A DNA stretch of 64,000 bases from an uncultured Pseudomonadota bacterium. Its GTDB lineage: Bacteria; Pseudomonadota; Alphaproteobacteria; Rs-D84. The notes under the pieces were generated by a model. That model made no database searches. It saw only the letters and a list, made by a program, of their open reading frames with translations, and was not told the origin of the DNA. Below are positions 1 to 8,979 of the stretch, piece after piece. Location: contig CADCGT010000004.1 in assembly GCA_902801125.1 (NCBI GenBank), positions 1 to 64,000 of the forward strand. Reading direction: 5' to 3'. A program made the position numbers and the translations under genes. The stretch's first letter is position 1, and every line of letters begins with the position of its first letter.

Positions 1-1
1 A

Positions 2-217
2 GATACGCCCACATTTGGTAGGGTGACGGTGGCTAATTCAGTAGAGGATTTAGGCACATGGAGTGATAATACTAATAAAGTAATTCCAACATGGATGGCC
101 ATGGATTCTGGCCTTGCAACCAAGCAAAACAAGATGACCTGTACGCGGTGGTTGGATACGCCGGAAAATCCAGACCACACAGATGAAAACTGTCTGTTGT
201 GGGAACTGGGGAATTAA
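2..217 (+). CDS. C-terminal part of a surface/secreted protein (partial)
   Basis: The reading frame is open from base 2, so the start lies outside the window; a GTG at 23 is only an internal codon. The end of the protein contains ATKQNKMTCTRW and ENCLLWELGN. The spacing of its cysteines and its ending resemble the middle of the secreted protein at 50248-51072 (EFQCIEWANPND...DCLLMD). I infer a member of the same secreted, repeat-rich surface family, with a disulphide-bonded Cys pair near the end. No catalytic motif is visible. A good terminator follows 18 bases after the stop. Confidence 0.55.
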   Translation, partial: DTPTFGRVTVANSVEDLGTWSDNTNKVIPTWMAMDSGLATKQNKMTCTRWLDTPENPDHTDENCLLWELGN

Positions 218-234
218 AATAAAACCACTTTGTC

Positions 235-260
235 ACGGGTGCATTTGCGCCCGTTTTTTT
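235..260 (+). terminator. Rho-independent terminator
   Basis: The stem ACGGGTGC / GCGCCCGT (one G-T wobble) with an ATTT loop is followed by seven T residues. It ends the transcript of the truncated gene at the left edge. Confidence 0.85.
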
Positions 261-299
261 ATTCCAGATAGTTTTTATTTATTCATATACCTAAATACA

Positions 300-560
300 A
301 GAAAATTGTCATTGCGGCGCAGGCCGCAACAGGGTCTATAAACCTGTGACGGATTATTCGAATTTATTCTGAAACCCGCGTTGCAACTGTAAAGCCCTAT
401 GGCGGACCAAAACCACCCCAAAAATGCTTTCGCATTTTTCGGGGCCCGGTGCCCGCCATGACAATTTTTTTGAAAATGAAATATGTTTTGGCATCCCGAA
501 ACAAGTTCAGAATGACAATTGCCGCCATGACAAATCTTTGTAAAATGAAATATCAGGAAA
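300..560. repeat. Intergenic repeat region with a 32-bp near-direct repeat
   Basis: No gene is visible between the terminator and corA. The stretch holds short palindromes (for example AAAAATGC TTTC GCATTTTT near 419-438) and a GC-rich CGGGGCCCGGTGCCCG segment. It also has two similar copies of a unit running from CCGCCATGACA to AAAATGAAATAT at 453-484 and 522-553. This looks like a dispersed REP-like intergenic repeat, but copies elsewhere in the genome cannot be seen here. Confidence 0.5.
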
Positions 561-709
561 AATAATAAACTGCTTATATTATAAAAAAATTCCAGATTGC
601 CGTCATGCCGTCGATGCGGTTGTTCGTGGTAAAAATTACAATTTTAATTTGATTTTTTGCCCAAAGTGCGATACAATTCGTGGCACAATTTAATCAAAGG
701 GGGCGCGGT

Positions 710-1594
710 ATGTTCGATACGGAAAAATTAAAAACTTTTTCTTGGATAAATGTTGGAAACCCCGATCACGAAGATTTTCAAAAACTGCAAGACGAATATA
801 AAATCGACGAAGATACTATATCGGACATTCTGGACCCCGATGAACAGCCCAGATTCGAAATCGAAGACGATTACAAGGTTATAATCGTCCGATTCCCAAT
901 CGTCAACCGCGAAACCGATACACAATGGCACACGGAACCGCTGTCTATTATTTATTCAACAAATCGCGTTATTACCGTTTGTCGTAAACGCTGTGATTTG
1001 TTGGATCGCATTAAAAAAGACGAAAAGACTTCACGCGAAGAATTTATTTTGAACATTATTTACTATATCGCAGAATCTTACCTGCGGTGCCTTAAAGAAT
1101 TAAATAAACGCGTTATCGCGTCCAAGAAAAACCTGCAACAACAGATAAGAAAACGCGAATTGCTGGCGTTGCTGGATGTGGAAAACAGTTATACACTGTA
1201 TATGACCGGACTTAAAGGCAACCTGTCGGTGCTGGACAAATTGGAAAAGGTGCGCGGTTTCGCAAAAACCGATGAATGCGTCGAACTGGTAGAAGATTCG
1301 CGTATCGAACTGTCCCAGGGTATCGAGGTCGTGACCAGTTATACAAAAATGCTTAAATCCATCAAGGAAACATTCGAAAGCGTCATCAATATGGATTCAA
1401 ATACCTATATTAACCGCCTTACTATGTGGAACATTATTTTAATGTTGCCAACATTGGTCGTGGGATATTATGGCATGAATGTCGCGTTGCCATTCGCAGA
1501 ACACGCCGATACAGGCGTCGTGATATTTGCCGTTATTATGGCGTTGCTGTTGGGGTATGCGATATTTGTCGCACTGCGTCGCCGCATCATTTAA
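710..1594 (+). CDS. corA: CorA-family magnesium/divalent cation transporter
   Basis: 294 residues from the ATG at 710, which follows the ribosome binding site AAAGGGGG; an in-frame GTG at 680 has no such site. The N-terminal two thirds is a soluble, charged, helical cytoplasmic domain. The C-terminus has two membrane helices (roughly residues 235-260 and 265-288). The first ends in YGMNV, the hallmark GMN selectivity motif of CorA pentamers, and the protein ends in the basic tail RRRII. The family imports Mg2+ and sometimes Co2+ or Ni2+ across the inner membrane. It is convergent with adk, overlapping by 4 bases at the stops. Confidence 0.93.
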   Translation: MFDTEKLKTFSWINVGNPDHEDFQKLQDEYKIDEDTISDILDPDEQPRFEIEDDYKVIIVRFPIVNRETDTQWHTEPLSIIYSTNRVITVCRKRCDLLDRIKKDEKTSREEFILNIIYYIAESYLRCLKELNKRVIASKKNLQQQIRKRELLALLDVENSYTLYMTGLKGNLSVLDKLEKVRGFAKTDECVELVEDSRIELSQGIEVVTSYTKMLKSIKETFESVINMDSNTYINRLTMWNIILMLPTLVVGYYGMNVALPFAEHADTGVVIFAVIMALLLGYAIFVALRRRII

Positions 1595-2151
1595 TCGGCA
1601 ACCGCCGACGACACGCGCGCAAAATTTACATTTACATCGTCGTTTGACACATCCAAATCAAAGAATTTAATTCCGGCCGCGGTGCGCAACCATTCAATCG
1701 CCGGCATCGTGATACGCCAAAAACCGTCAAGCCGACGGCGCACAATCGCAGCGTCCGCGTCGTCTGCGCGCCCGCCACCTTCGCGGATGCGGTTTTCAAT
1801 ACGCGCCAACATAACACTTTCCGGCACATTCAGGTATATAACACGAATATCAAATTTATCAGAATAATTTTGAATAATCCATTGGGCCTGGGCCAATGTA
1901 CGCGGAAACCCATCTAAAATAACATCGCCCGATGTTTGCGCAATCGCGCCGGCGACAATATCAAACAAATCGGCATCGGGCACCAATTCGCCCCGCGCAA
2001 TAATTTTTGCCAATTTTGATTCCGGTGGCAATGCGCGCAAAATCGCACCCGTTTCAACATAACCGTACCCGTCACGCGCAACAAGGCGACGCGCATGTGT
2101 GCCCTTGCCTACGCCTTGGCCACCCATAAGAAGAATCATTTTTGGTTTCAT
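1591..2151 (-). CDS. adk: Adenylate kinase (short form)
   Basis: 186 residues. The P-loop GGQGVGKGTHARR lies at the N-terminus, and the AMP-binding signature DGFPRTLAQA near residue 80 is diagnostic of adenylate kinase. The lid region (RIREGGGRADDADA) is very short and has no zinc-binding cysteines, so this is the short, lidless type (about 186 residues against about 215 for the long form). It would catalyse ATP + AMP = 2 ADP in the cytoplasm. It lies directly downstream of rpsA behind a terminator and probably has its own promoter. A related UMP/CMP kinase activity is less likely given the DGFPRT motif. Confidence 0.92.
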   Translation of the reverse strand: MKPKMILLMGGQGVGKGTHARRLVARDGYGYVETGAILRALPPESKLAKIIARGELVPDADLFDIVAGAIAQTSGDVILDGFPRTLAQAQWIIQNYSDKFDIRVIYLNVPESVMLARIENRIREGGGRADDADAAIVRRRLDGFWRITMPAIEWLRTAAGIKFFDLDVSNDDVNVNFARVSSAVAD

Positions 2152-2194
2152 CGCAAATCCTTTCTTGTATCGTCGCCGAATTATATCATGAAAA

Positions 2195-2218
2195 AATCCC
2201 CACGGGCAAGTGGGGATT
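2195..2218 (-). terminator. Terminator of rpsA
   Basis: AATCCCCAC...GTGGGGATT forms a strong hairpin. On the minus strand it is followed by a run of T. It lies 26 bases past the rpsA stop and before the adk start. Confidence 0.85.
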
Positions 2219-2243
2219 TTTGTTTGTTATTGAAAACGACAGA

Positions 2244-3932
2244 TTATTTCTTGCTGTTTTCAATCGCGGCGCCAAGGATGTCACCCAAAACAGAACCACT
2301 GTCTGCTTCGTTGGCGTATTCTTTGACCGCCTGTTTTTCCAATGTGACCTGGAGCGCACGAATGGACAATTTGACATTGTTACCTTCCACGGAAACAACC
2401 GATGCTTCGACTGTGTCGCCAACCTTGAACTTGGATGTATCCTGTTCAGATTTTTCGCGCGACAAATCGGTGCGACGAATTGTTCCACGGATGTCGTTCG
2501 GCAACGCCAAAATCAATTCATCCGGTGTGATTTCAGATACTGTGCCGGATACAACCGCGCCTTTCTTGATAGACGCCGCGTTGTTGTCCGCGCCCGCCGT
2601 CAATTGTTTGATGCCCAATGTGACGCGTTCTTTTTCCGGATTGATGTCCAAAATTTTCGCGGTCACTTCTTGGCCACGGACGAATTTCTTTAATTCTTCT
2701 TCGTCCAAACGGTTCCAAGACAAATCGGAAATGTGAACCATACCGTCCAATTCCGGTGTCAATGCGACAAACAAACCAAATTCGGTTGTATTCTTAATTG
2801 GCCCAGTGATAATGTCGCCAACATTGTGGGTTTCGGCAAATTGTTTCCACGGGTTTGGTTGCAATTGTTTATAACCCAATGAAATACGGCGTTTTTCTTG
2901 GTCAATATCCAAGACAACAACGTTGATTTCTTGGCCGTTTTGCAAGACCTTGGACGGGTGAATATTCTTGTTTGTCCATGACAATTCAGACATATGGACC
3001 AAACCTTCGATATTATTGCCCAAATCAACAAATGCACCATAATCGGTGACAGACGAAACCTTGCCCGATACGGTATCGCCAACATTGAATGCGCGCGACG
3101 CGGTTTCCCATGGGTCTTCTTCCAGTTGTTTCGCACCAAGGGAAATACGGTGTGTTTCTGGGTCGAATTGGATAACTTTGACCTTAATCTTTTCACCAAC
3201 ATGGACCAATTCACGCGGGTGATTGACGCGTTTCCATGACAAATCGGTCACGTGCAACAAACCATCAATTCCACCCAGGTCAATAAACACGCCGTAATCG
3301 GTAATGTTTTTAACCGTACCTTCCAAAACCGCACCAAGTTCGATGTTCTTTAATGCCTCTTTCTGGGCGGCGGCGATTGTGTCAGATTGAATCGCGCGAC
3401 GGGAAACAATTGCGTTTGTGCGCAACGCGTCCATTTTCAAAACCCGGAATTTGTCTTTCAACCCAATCAGAGATTTCGCATCGCGAACCGGTTTATGGTC
3501 AACCTGGGACGATGGCATAAATGCGAATACGCCGTTGATGTCAACAGTATAGCCACCACGAACGACATCGATAATTGTACCTTCGGGGTCAATACCTTCG
3601 GCAACGGTCTTTTCCAATTCTTTCCATGCCTTTTCGGCGCGCGCCTTGGCATAGGACAGAACCGCCGTTCCTTCGCGGGATTCGTATCTTTCAACGAAAA
3701 CATCGATGATATCGCCAACAGATGGAACCGATGCGCCGAATTCCTTTAATGGAACGCGACCTTCGGATTTAAGGCCAACATCAACCATGGCAAAATCGCC
3801 ACGAATATCCTTGACGGTGCCCTTGGTTGCGTATCCCTGTAATGTTTCTTGTTTGCCATAGTTTTCATCAAACATTTTAACGAAATCTTCGTTGGCAATT
3901 GGGTTAAATAAATCTTTGGATAAATCTTTCAT
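2244..3932 (-). CDS. rpsA: 30S ribosomal protein S1
   Basis: 562 residues if started at the ATG at 3932 (MKDLSKDLFN). An in-frame ATG at 3947 would add five residues and sits at a better distance from a weak GGTGG, so the start is uncertain. Six S1 RNA-binding OB-fold repeats can be followed. The clearest are GTVKNITDYGVFIDLGGIDG, GKVSSVTDYGAFVDLGNNIE and GPIKNTTEFGLFVALTPELD, each closed by a HISDLSW- or HMSELSW-type strand. S1 binds mRNA leaders on the 30S subunit. The length matches the proteobacterial family. The gene is transcribed alone behind a structured leader and ended by its own terminator. Confidence 0.97.
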   Translation of the reverse strand: MKDLSKDLFNPIANEDFVKMFDENYGKQETLQGYATKGTVKDIRGDFAMVDVGLKSEGRVPLKEFGASVPSVGDIIDVFVERYESREGTAVLSYAKARAEKAWKELEKTVAEGIDPEGTIIDVVRGGYTVDINGVFAFMPSSQVDHKPVRDAKSLIGLKDKFRVLKMDALRTNAIVSRRAIQSDTIAAAQKEALKNIELGAVLEGTVKNITDYGVFIDLGGIDGLLHVTDLSWKRVNHPRELVHVGEKIKVKVIQFDPETHRISLGAKQLEEDPWETASRAFNVGDTVSGKVSSVTDYGAFVDLGNNIEGLVHMSELSWTNKNIHPSKVLQNGQEINVVVLDIDQEKRRISLGYKQLQPNPWKQFAETHNVGDIITGPIKNTTEFGLFVALTPELDGMVHISDLSWNRLDEEELKKFVRGQEVTAKILDINPEKERVTLGIKQLTAGADNNAASIKKGAVVSGTVSEITPDELILALPNDIRGTIRRTDLSREKSEQDTSKFKVGDTVEASVVSVEGNNVKLSIRALQVTLEKQAVKEYANEADSGSVLGDILGAAIENSKK

Positions 3933-3949
3933 TATAAATTCATACAAAG

Positions 3950-4040
3950 TTTGCCACCACGGTCATATTTTCTATCAGAAAACCGCAGGGTCTTGCGGGG
4001 TTAGTCGGACTGATTTCGCGCCCGCCCGCGAAACCAGCAC
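3950..4040 (-). promoter_or_regulatory. Structured leader of rpsA
   Basis: Between rpsA and the divergent SDR the minus strand can form a stable hairpin TTTCGCG...CGCGAAA (4013-4032) and a second one, CCGCAAGACCCTGCGG, near 3984-3999. There is only a weak Shine-Dalgarno before the start. S1 mRNAs are commonly autoregulated through folded leaders with poor ribosome binding sites, so an autoregulatory role is inferred here. No binding site can be proven by eye. Confidence 0.45.
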
Positions 4041-4060
4041 GAATTATATAGAGTTTTTAA

Positions 4061-4089
4061 TTGAAAATCAAGCATTTTTATAATATAAT
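4061..4089 (+). promoter_or_regulatory. Sigma70-type promoter of the SDR gene
   Basis: TTGAAA (4061-4066), a 17-base spacer and TATAAT (4084-4089). A second overlapping TATAAT lies at 4079-4084. Predicted transcription starts fall at or beside the ATGs at 4091 and 4097, leaving no 5' leader. Confidence 0.7.
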
Positions 4090-4090
4090 C

Positions 4091-4894
4091 ATGCCTATGA
4101 AACATATTATTATCATTACAGGGGCCAGTTCGGGTATGGGTGCAGAGTTCGCCCGCCAGATTTATGCCCAACACAGCGGTGCCGGCAAAACCACCGAAAT
4201 GTGGTTGATTGCCCGGGAAAAAGATAAACTGAACCAATTTGCGCGCGAATTGACGGGGCGTGATGTTGCCGTGCGAACATTTGCATTCGATTTGTGTGGT
4301 GCAAATGGCGCGGGGCGCGTGAACGATATGCTGGCCACTGAATCACAGAACGGCAAATTTATTGTTGATTTGTTGATAAACAATGCGGGGTTTGGCACAT
4401 ACGGGCCGTTTGATGAAACCGACCCTGTGCGCGAAATGTCAATGATAGATTTGAACTGCACATCACTTACGGGAATTTGCGGGTTCGTATTGCCGCATAT
4501 GCAACGCGGCGGACGTATTATAAATGTGGCGTCACTTGCGGCATTTTTGCCGTTGGGCAACTTTGCGGTATATGCCGCGACAAAATCGTATGTAATGTCA
4601 TTTAGTATCGCGTTGGCGGCGGAATTGCGTGACCGCGGAATATCGGTCTGTGCCATGTGTCCCGGCAGTGTTAGTACCAATTTCGCCAATGTGGCAAGCA
4701 ACGGCAAACGGCGGGATGTTTTACATGGATGTGACCCGCACAGGGTTGTTGCACACGCCTTGCGGGCAAGTGAACGCGGGCATCGGGTTGCCCTGTGGTC
4801 AATAAAGTGGAAATTCAAGGCATTTATGACGCGCTTTATCGGGCGGTATATTGGCGCGCGCGCGGCATATATATTTAACAAACGCCCACATTAA
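4091..4894 (+). CDS. Short-chain dehydrogenase/reductase
   Basis: 267 residues from ATG 4091 (an ATG at 4097 is equally possible). It is a classical SDR. The cofactor-binding TGASSGMG is at residues 9-16, NNAGFG follows a DLLI strand near residue 96, and the active site is NVASLAAF plus YAATK (catalytic Ser, Tyr and Lys). PGSVST follows, as in family members that close over the cofactor. The substrate cannot be read from the sequence. The adjacent gene starts 4 bases downstream, so they are probably co-transcribed. There is no Shine-Dalgarno and the promoter abuts the start codon, suggesting leaderless translation. Confidence 0.88.
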   Translation: MPMKHIIIITGASSGMGAEFARQIYAQHSGAGKTTEMWLIAREKDKLNQFARELTGRDVAVRTFAFDLCGANGAGRVNDMLATESQNGKFIVDLLINNAGFGTYGPFDETDPVREMSMIDLNCTSLTGICGFVLPHMQRGGRIINVASLAAFLPLGNFAVYAATKSYVMSFSIALAAELRDRGISVCAMCPGSVSTNFANVASNGKRRDVLHGCDPHRVVAHALRASERGHRVALWSIKWKFKAFMTRFIGRYIGARAAYIFNKRPH

Positions 4895-4898
4895 ACAA

Positions 4899-5570
4899 AT
4901 GTCAATAGAATCAGAGGTTTTTAAACGCACGCATATCGTGACAAAATCTTTGCCGGGGGCGGGTTTTACACAAACCCCGCATGGTTGGACGCGCACAACC
5001 AACTTTATGGCGGGCGCGTTTCGCACGGTCATAAATGTTTCAAATGATGGCACGGTCACAGGCACCGTATATGATAATGCAACCGGTGAAGAATTTTTGC
5101 CTATGCGTGTGGAAAACATGGCGGACGGTTTTATTGGACGCGTCAAAGATGAATATGAAAAAATATTGATTGATATTCGGGCGATTGCCACAACCAAAAA
5201 TTACTTTGTTGGCCCCCAGGCGAACCGCATTGCCGAACAAATAGTGCAAAAATACGCAACGCGTCCGATGTTTCCATGGAAAAAATACCCGGAATTTGGC
5301 GTATTCAAACACGACGGCAACAAAAAATGGTTTGCGTTGTTTATGAACCTGGATATTGCAAAACTGGACAAAAGGCATTCCGGCGCGGTCGATATTATGA
5401 ATGTAAAACTGGCCCCGGACGCGATTAAAAAATTGGTTAAAAAACACGGATTTTATCCCGCATACCACATGAACAAGGTTTCGTGGATTACTATCATACT
5501 GGATGATACTTTGTCCGACGATTGTATTATGGAATTGGTCGACGAAAGTTTCAATTTAACAAATGGATAA
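4899..5570 (+). CDS. MmcQ/YjbR-family protein with an N-terminal extension
   Basis: 223 residues from ATG 4899. The C-terminal part (about residues 105-220) matches the YjbR/MmcQ fold. It has MFPWKKYPEFGVFKHDGNKK, a strand pattern KWFALFMNL, a VDIMNVKLAPDAI segment and the terminal SWITIILDD...MELVDESF. YjbR proteins are small (about 118 residues) with a CyaY-like, putative DNA-binding fold and unknown cellular role. The first 100 residues (FTQTPHGWTRTTNFMAGAF...) may be a second related domain. It follows the SDR by 4 bases, an operon-like arrangement. Confidence 0.75.
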   Translation: MSIESEVFKRTHIVTKSLPGAGFTQTPHGWTRTTNFMAGAFRTVINVSNDGTVTGTVYDNATGEEFLPMRVENMADGFIGRVKDEYEKILIDIRAIATTKNYFVGPQANRIAEQIVQKYATRPMFPWKKYPEFGVFKHDGNKKWFALFMNLDIAKLDKRHSGAVDIMNVKLAPDAIKKLVKKHGFYPAYHMNKVSWITIILDDTLSDDCIMELVDESFNLTNG

Positions 5571-5684
5571 CCGGGGGTGTCCGCGGGGGTTGGTTGAATT
5601 GATTCACGTCCCCACAAAACAAAAAAACTTTGTTTTACAGTCAATTATGATATAATATTCACAAATAAAAGAAAGGTTTTTTGT

Positions 5685-6695
5685 ATGACCAAAAAAGAAA
5701 TTCAGGAAAAAAATGATAAAATTGTGAAAACCGTGTTTAAAATCATGGATATATTGCATGATTCAAAAACCGGATTTGATGCGTTGCGCCCGATATTGCG
5801 CCGGACAACAAAAAATAATGCCGAATATGAAAAGGCAAAAGAAGATACATTAAACAAAATGGCGGCCAAACATGGTGCCACACCATCCACGCCGTATGAC
5901 GAAAAGATATTCATGTTGACGGGTGCCGACATTATGCAAAACCACATATACTTTTCGTGCGGAAACGCGGCCAAGGCATTTTGCTATGTTAATTCCACCC
6001 TGCCCCAAAATGAACGGTTGGATGTAGAGGTTATGATAACAATCAACGAAGACAACCTTGTTGACGCCATGGCCGGACACACTGTCCCAATTGTAAAAAT
6101 GGCCGATGGTGAATATCGCGCCATCGATCCGGCGGTTACATGGACGGAATCACATATAACGGGACCTTTTATCCCCGGGAAAATAAAAATCGGCAATACC
6201 ATAGAACACATATTGCCGGGCATGCAGGGCAAAAAATATAGAATTGTAAAATTTGCCACATGGCGGGAACTTGAAGGTTCTTTATCAAAATTCAAGAATT
6301 TCTTGCGGGTATCTTCGGTTCGACACGGTAAGACAAAAATTATTTGTGCAACATTGGAATCCGTATTACAAAACATGCCACGCCGCGGCCCTGAATACTT
6401 CATATATGATTTTTGCAATGAAATTAAACGAAAAACATCGCTGCCGATACATATTGTAAGTGCAAAAAATGAACGCGGTAACGAATCCAGGCATGTTTTG
6501 GTTGAATTGGATGGGAATTTCTATGTCATTGACCGTAATCGCGATTACCTGATGTTGATACCCGTCAAACCACGTGACGGCAAAACATTTGTCATCGGGG
6601 TCAATAATCCAACAAAATATACTGTGGTTTGGGATAAATCACCGGCCGAATACTTGGTCGATGCCCAAAAAGCCAACACCGGCAGGGCAAAATAA
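5685..6695 (+). CDS. Transglutaminase-like (papain-fold) protein, possibly with two domains
   Basis: 336 residues, starting after AAAGAAAGG and a TATAAT box at 5651-5656. I recognise no named family, but the first half has the order Cys92 (SCGNAAKAF), His132 (GHTVPIV) and Asp148 (YRAIDPAV). This is the Cys-His-Asp layout of transglutaminase-like cysteine enzymes. The second half repeats it loosely: Cys244 (YDFCNEIK), His270 (ESRHVLVELDG) and Asp283 (FYVIDRNRD). No signal peptide is seen, so it should be cytoplasmic. It could be a protease, a deamidase or a toxin-like effector. The GNAT gene is convergent across a terminator. Confidence 0.55.
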   Translation: MTKKEIQEKNDKIVKTVFKIMDILHDSKTGFDALRPILRRTTKNNAEYEKAKEDTLNKMAAKHGATPSTPYDEKIFMLTGADIMQNHIYFSCGNAAKAFCYVNSTLPQNERLDVEVMITINEDNLVDAMAGHTVPIVKMADGEYRAIDPAVTWTESHITGPFIPGKIKIGNTIEHILPGMQGKKYRIVKFATWRELEGSLSKFKNFLRVSSVRHGKTKIICATLESVLQNMPRRGPEYFIYDFCNEIKRKTSLPIHIVSAKNERGNESRHVLVELDGNFYVIDRNRDYLMLIPVKPRDGKTFVIGVNNPTKYTVVWDKSPAEYLVDAQKANTGRAK

Positions 6696-6699
6696 AGAT

Positions 6700-6722
6700 G
6701 CCCCGTTTTGGGGGCCTTTTAA
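6700..6722 (+). terminator. Terminator between convergent genes
   Basis: GCCCC-GTTTTG-GGGGC is followed by CTTTTAATT. It directly follows the stop of the transglutaminase-like gene. Confidence 0.75.
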
Positions 6723-6748
6723 TTCGTATGCCGTTTAACATAAATCAA

Positions 6749-7336
6749 TTATTTTTTATATTCCTTGGCCAATTTTGTAAAAACCAATTGGTCCATAAAT
6801 GTGCCGTCTGGCATTTGTGTTGATGCGCGTATACGACCATCCAGGTGGAAACCACTGCCACTGATAGATTTTTGGGATTGTTCATTATTCGCCATACATT
6901 GGCGCATTATGCGATTTGCACCCAATTGTTCAAACGCCATTTTGATAAGCAAAGCCCAAATCTCTTGATTAAACCCATGTCCCCAGGCAGATTTTACAAA
7001 CCAGACATTTCCCGACTGCATGGATTTATTGTTATTAAAATAAAACACGCCATGGTGTCCAATCAATTTTCCATCATGAAACACATACCAAACCGCCCCA
7101 TTTGGAATAACATCGCGATTTTGTTCTTGTTGCATTTGCGCCAATGTTTCCGCCAAACTTTCGGGCAGTGGTTTTTTGTATTCCGGTGTCCAATTTACAT
7201 ATTTAAAATCCGCAGGGTTTTCATTTTTAATCGCGTTCCACACCAATTCGGCATTTTCCGGTGTGGGTTCCAACACCCGCAATTCCAAACGTGGGGTTTT
7301 CAAATTCCGCCTAAACAGTTTATAAAATTTTTCCAT
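6749..7336 (-). CDS. GNAT-family N-acetyltransferase (RimJ-like)
   Basis: 195 residues. It begins with the RimJ/RimL-type TPRLELRVLEPTPENAELVW. The fold then continues through GKLIGHHGVFYF, VWFVKSAWGHGFNQEIWALL (acetyl-CoA pyrophosphate-loop region) and LGANRIMRQCMANNEQSQK, with the late GSGFHLDGRIR typical of the family. It would transfer acetyl from acetyl-CoA to an amine, such as a protein N-terminus or an antibiotic; the substrate is unknown. The Shine-Dalgarno AAGGAAA lies before ATG 7336. It lies 24 bases downstream of the ABC-F gene, so the two probably share a transcript. Confidence 0.8.
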   Translation of the reverse strand: MEKFYKLFRRNLKTPRLELRVLEPTPENAELVWNAIKNENPADFKYVNWTPEYKKPLPESLAETLAQMQQEQNRDVIPNGAVWYVFHDGKLIGHHGVFYFNNNKSMQSGNVWFVKSAWGHGFNQEIWALLIKMAFEQLGANRIMRQCMANNEQSQKSISGSGFHLDGRIRASTQMPDGTFMDQLVFTKLAKEYKK

Positions 7337-7360
7337 AATATTTCCTTTTGTCGTATTATA

Positions 7361-8764
7361 TCACAAATTATGATTTTTTATAATTTCTATTTCCCGGTCC
7401 ACCTTGATATTGCGGGCGAACATTTCATCGTGCGAAACCAATAATATCGCACCATGATACTGGTTCAGCGCGTCTTCCAGTATCGCAATGCTTTTGATTT
7501 CAAGGTTGTTTGTCGGTTCGTCCAAAATCAGTAAATCTGGTTGATTTTCGCCACCCAAAACGGACGCCAATGTTGCCTTTAACAATTCCCCACCCGAAAG
7601 CACCCCGACACATTTGTTTGACGTGTCGCCTCGGAAACCAAAGTTCGCCGCAATCACATGCGCGTCATGCTTTAATACGCCGGCAATATCCATTATGTTT
7701 TCTACAACGGTCTTGTCCATGTCCAATAACGACAGGTCTTGATTCAAATACGCGATTTTGCCAAATGTTTTAACCGTGCCAGATTCCGGTTTCAAATCGC
7801 CACAAATTATCTTTAACAATGTCGATTTACCCGAACCGTTTTTGCCGATTATACGAATGCGTTGTCCACCGTACATAGAAAAATCAAATCCATCAAAAAC
7901 ACGATTTGCGCCATACCCAAACCCAAGGTTTGAAATTTGGACCAATTCCTTGCTGTAAAACGGTTTGTTCGGCACAGGTATTTTGATTTTGTCGTCAATC
8001 ATTTTGGCCGACAATTCCGCACGCAGGTTCATTTGCGTATCAATTTTTTTCTGGATTATTGCACGTTTTTTTGCCTCGGTTTCTTGGCTTTTGCCGGTCA
8101 GGGCATTTGCATCAATACGGCTGCGGCGTGCACTGGCGATTTCTTTCTTTTGCTTGGCCTCGTGATGTTGCCGCGTGTTTTGTGCAATATTGATGGTGTC
8201 GATTAAACGATTGATTTTTTTGCCGGCGGTCACATATTTTGAATAAATGGCGTCCTGTTCGGCACGTTTTTGCGCAACATAGAAATCATAATTGCCACCA
8301 TAGACTTTGATTTTGCCGTTTGCTATTTCGATAATCTTATCCATTTTTTGCAATAATTCCCGGTCGTGCGACACAATTACCGCACCAAATGGATACGATG
8401 CCAATTCGTCAAAGAAACGCGCCCGCGCATCGGTATCAAGGTTATTTGTCGGTTCATCCAACAACAATATCGCCGCGCCACTGGCAAAGGCCCGACGCAA
8501 TTCGGCACTTTGCCGTTCGCCGCCACTTTTGGCGTCATGCGCATTTATTTGATTCAGCATATATACCGACGCGTTGCGCGCGACATGGCCGGCATCCGGC
8601 ACAATATCACCGGCCAGTAATTTCAACAATGTTGTCTTGCCTGAACCATTGTCGCCAACAATCGCAATACGGTCTGAATCAGAAAACGCAACAGACACAC
8701 CATCCAAAATTGGATTTAATGAATCATATGAAAAAGATACATTTGATAAAGAAATGATAGACAT
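7361..8764 (-). CDS. ABC-F family ATPase (translation factor or ribosome-protection type)
   Basis: 467 residues with two ATP-binding cassettes and no membrane segments. The Walker A motifs are GDNGSGKTT and GKNGSGKST, the signatures are SGGERQSAELRRA and LSGGELLKATLA, and the Walker B motifs are LLLDEPTNNLD and LLILDEPTNNLE. A charged interdomain linker of about 80 residues (TVTAGKKINRL to KIDTQMNLRAEL) joins them. ABC-F proteins bind the ribosomal E site; some are housekeeping (EttA, Uup) and some confer antibiotic resistance. This one is shorter than EttA (about 555). Which role it plays cannot be decided from motifs. Confidence 0.88.
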   Translation of the reverse strand: MSIISLSNVSFSYDSLNPILDGVSVAFSDSDRIAIVGDNGSGKTTLLKLLAGDIVPDAGHVARNASVYMLNQINAHDAKSGGERQSAELRRAFASGAAILLLDEPTNNLDTDARARFFDELASYPFGAVIVSHDRELLQKMDKIIEIANGKIKVYGGNYDFYVAQKRAEQDAIYSKYVTAGKKINRLIDTINIAQNTRQHHEAKQKKEIASARRSRIDANALTGKSQETEAKKRAIIQKKIDTQMNLRAELSAKMIDDKIKIPVPNKPFYSKELVQISNLGFGYGANRVFDGFDFSMYGGQRIRIIGKNGSGKSTLLKIICGDLKPESGTVKTFGKIAYLNQDLSLLDMDKTVVENIMDIAGVLKHDAHVIAANFGFRGDTSNKCVGVLSGGELLKATLASVLGGENQPDLLILDEPTNNLEIKSIAILEDALNQYHGAILLVSHDEMFARNIKVDREIEIIKNHNL

Positions 8765-8930
8765 AATGAAACCCCATTAGTATTGTAATTGACCCACGCA
8801 CATTGATATGCACGACATATTTATTCAAGAATTACAATATTACATACGCATCGGGTTTCATCCTTTTGTTTTCACATGTATTTTATCATACCCACCCCCA
8901 AAGTCAAGTTTTATTTGCCATCGCATACAC

Positions 8931-8960
8931 TTGACAAATATTGTTTTTGAATTATATATT
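8931..8960 (+). promoter_or_regulatory. Promoter of the small secreted protein
   Basis: TTGACA (8931-8936), an 18-base spacer and TATATT (8955-8960), 19 bases before the ATG at 8980. The preceding 165 bases, back to the ABC-F start, hold no gene. Confidence 0.65.
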
Positions 8961-8979
8961 GGACATCAAAGGGGTAAAA

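Noticed and set aside
2095-2736. Plus-strand frames of 183-213 codons opposite adk and rpsA
   Set aside because: They are shadows of two well-recognised genes and cross the rpsA terminator.
4162-4881. A 239-codon frame antisense to the SDR gene
   Set aside because: The plus-strand SDR carries all family motifs; the antisense frame is a by-product of its codon use.
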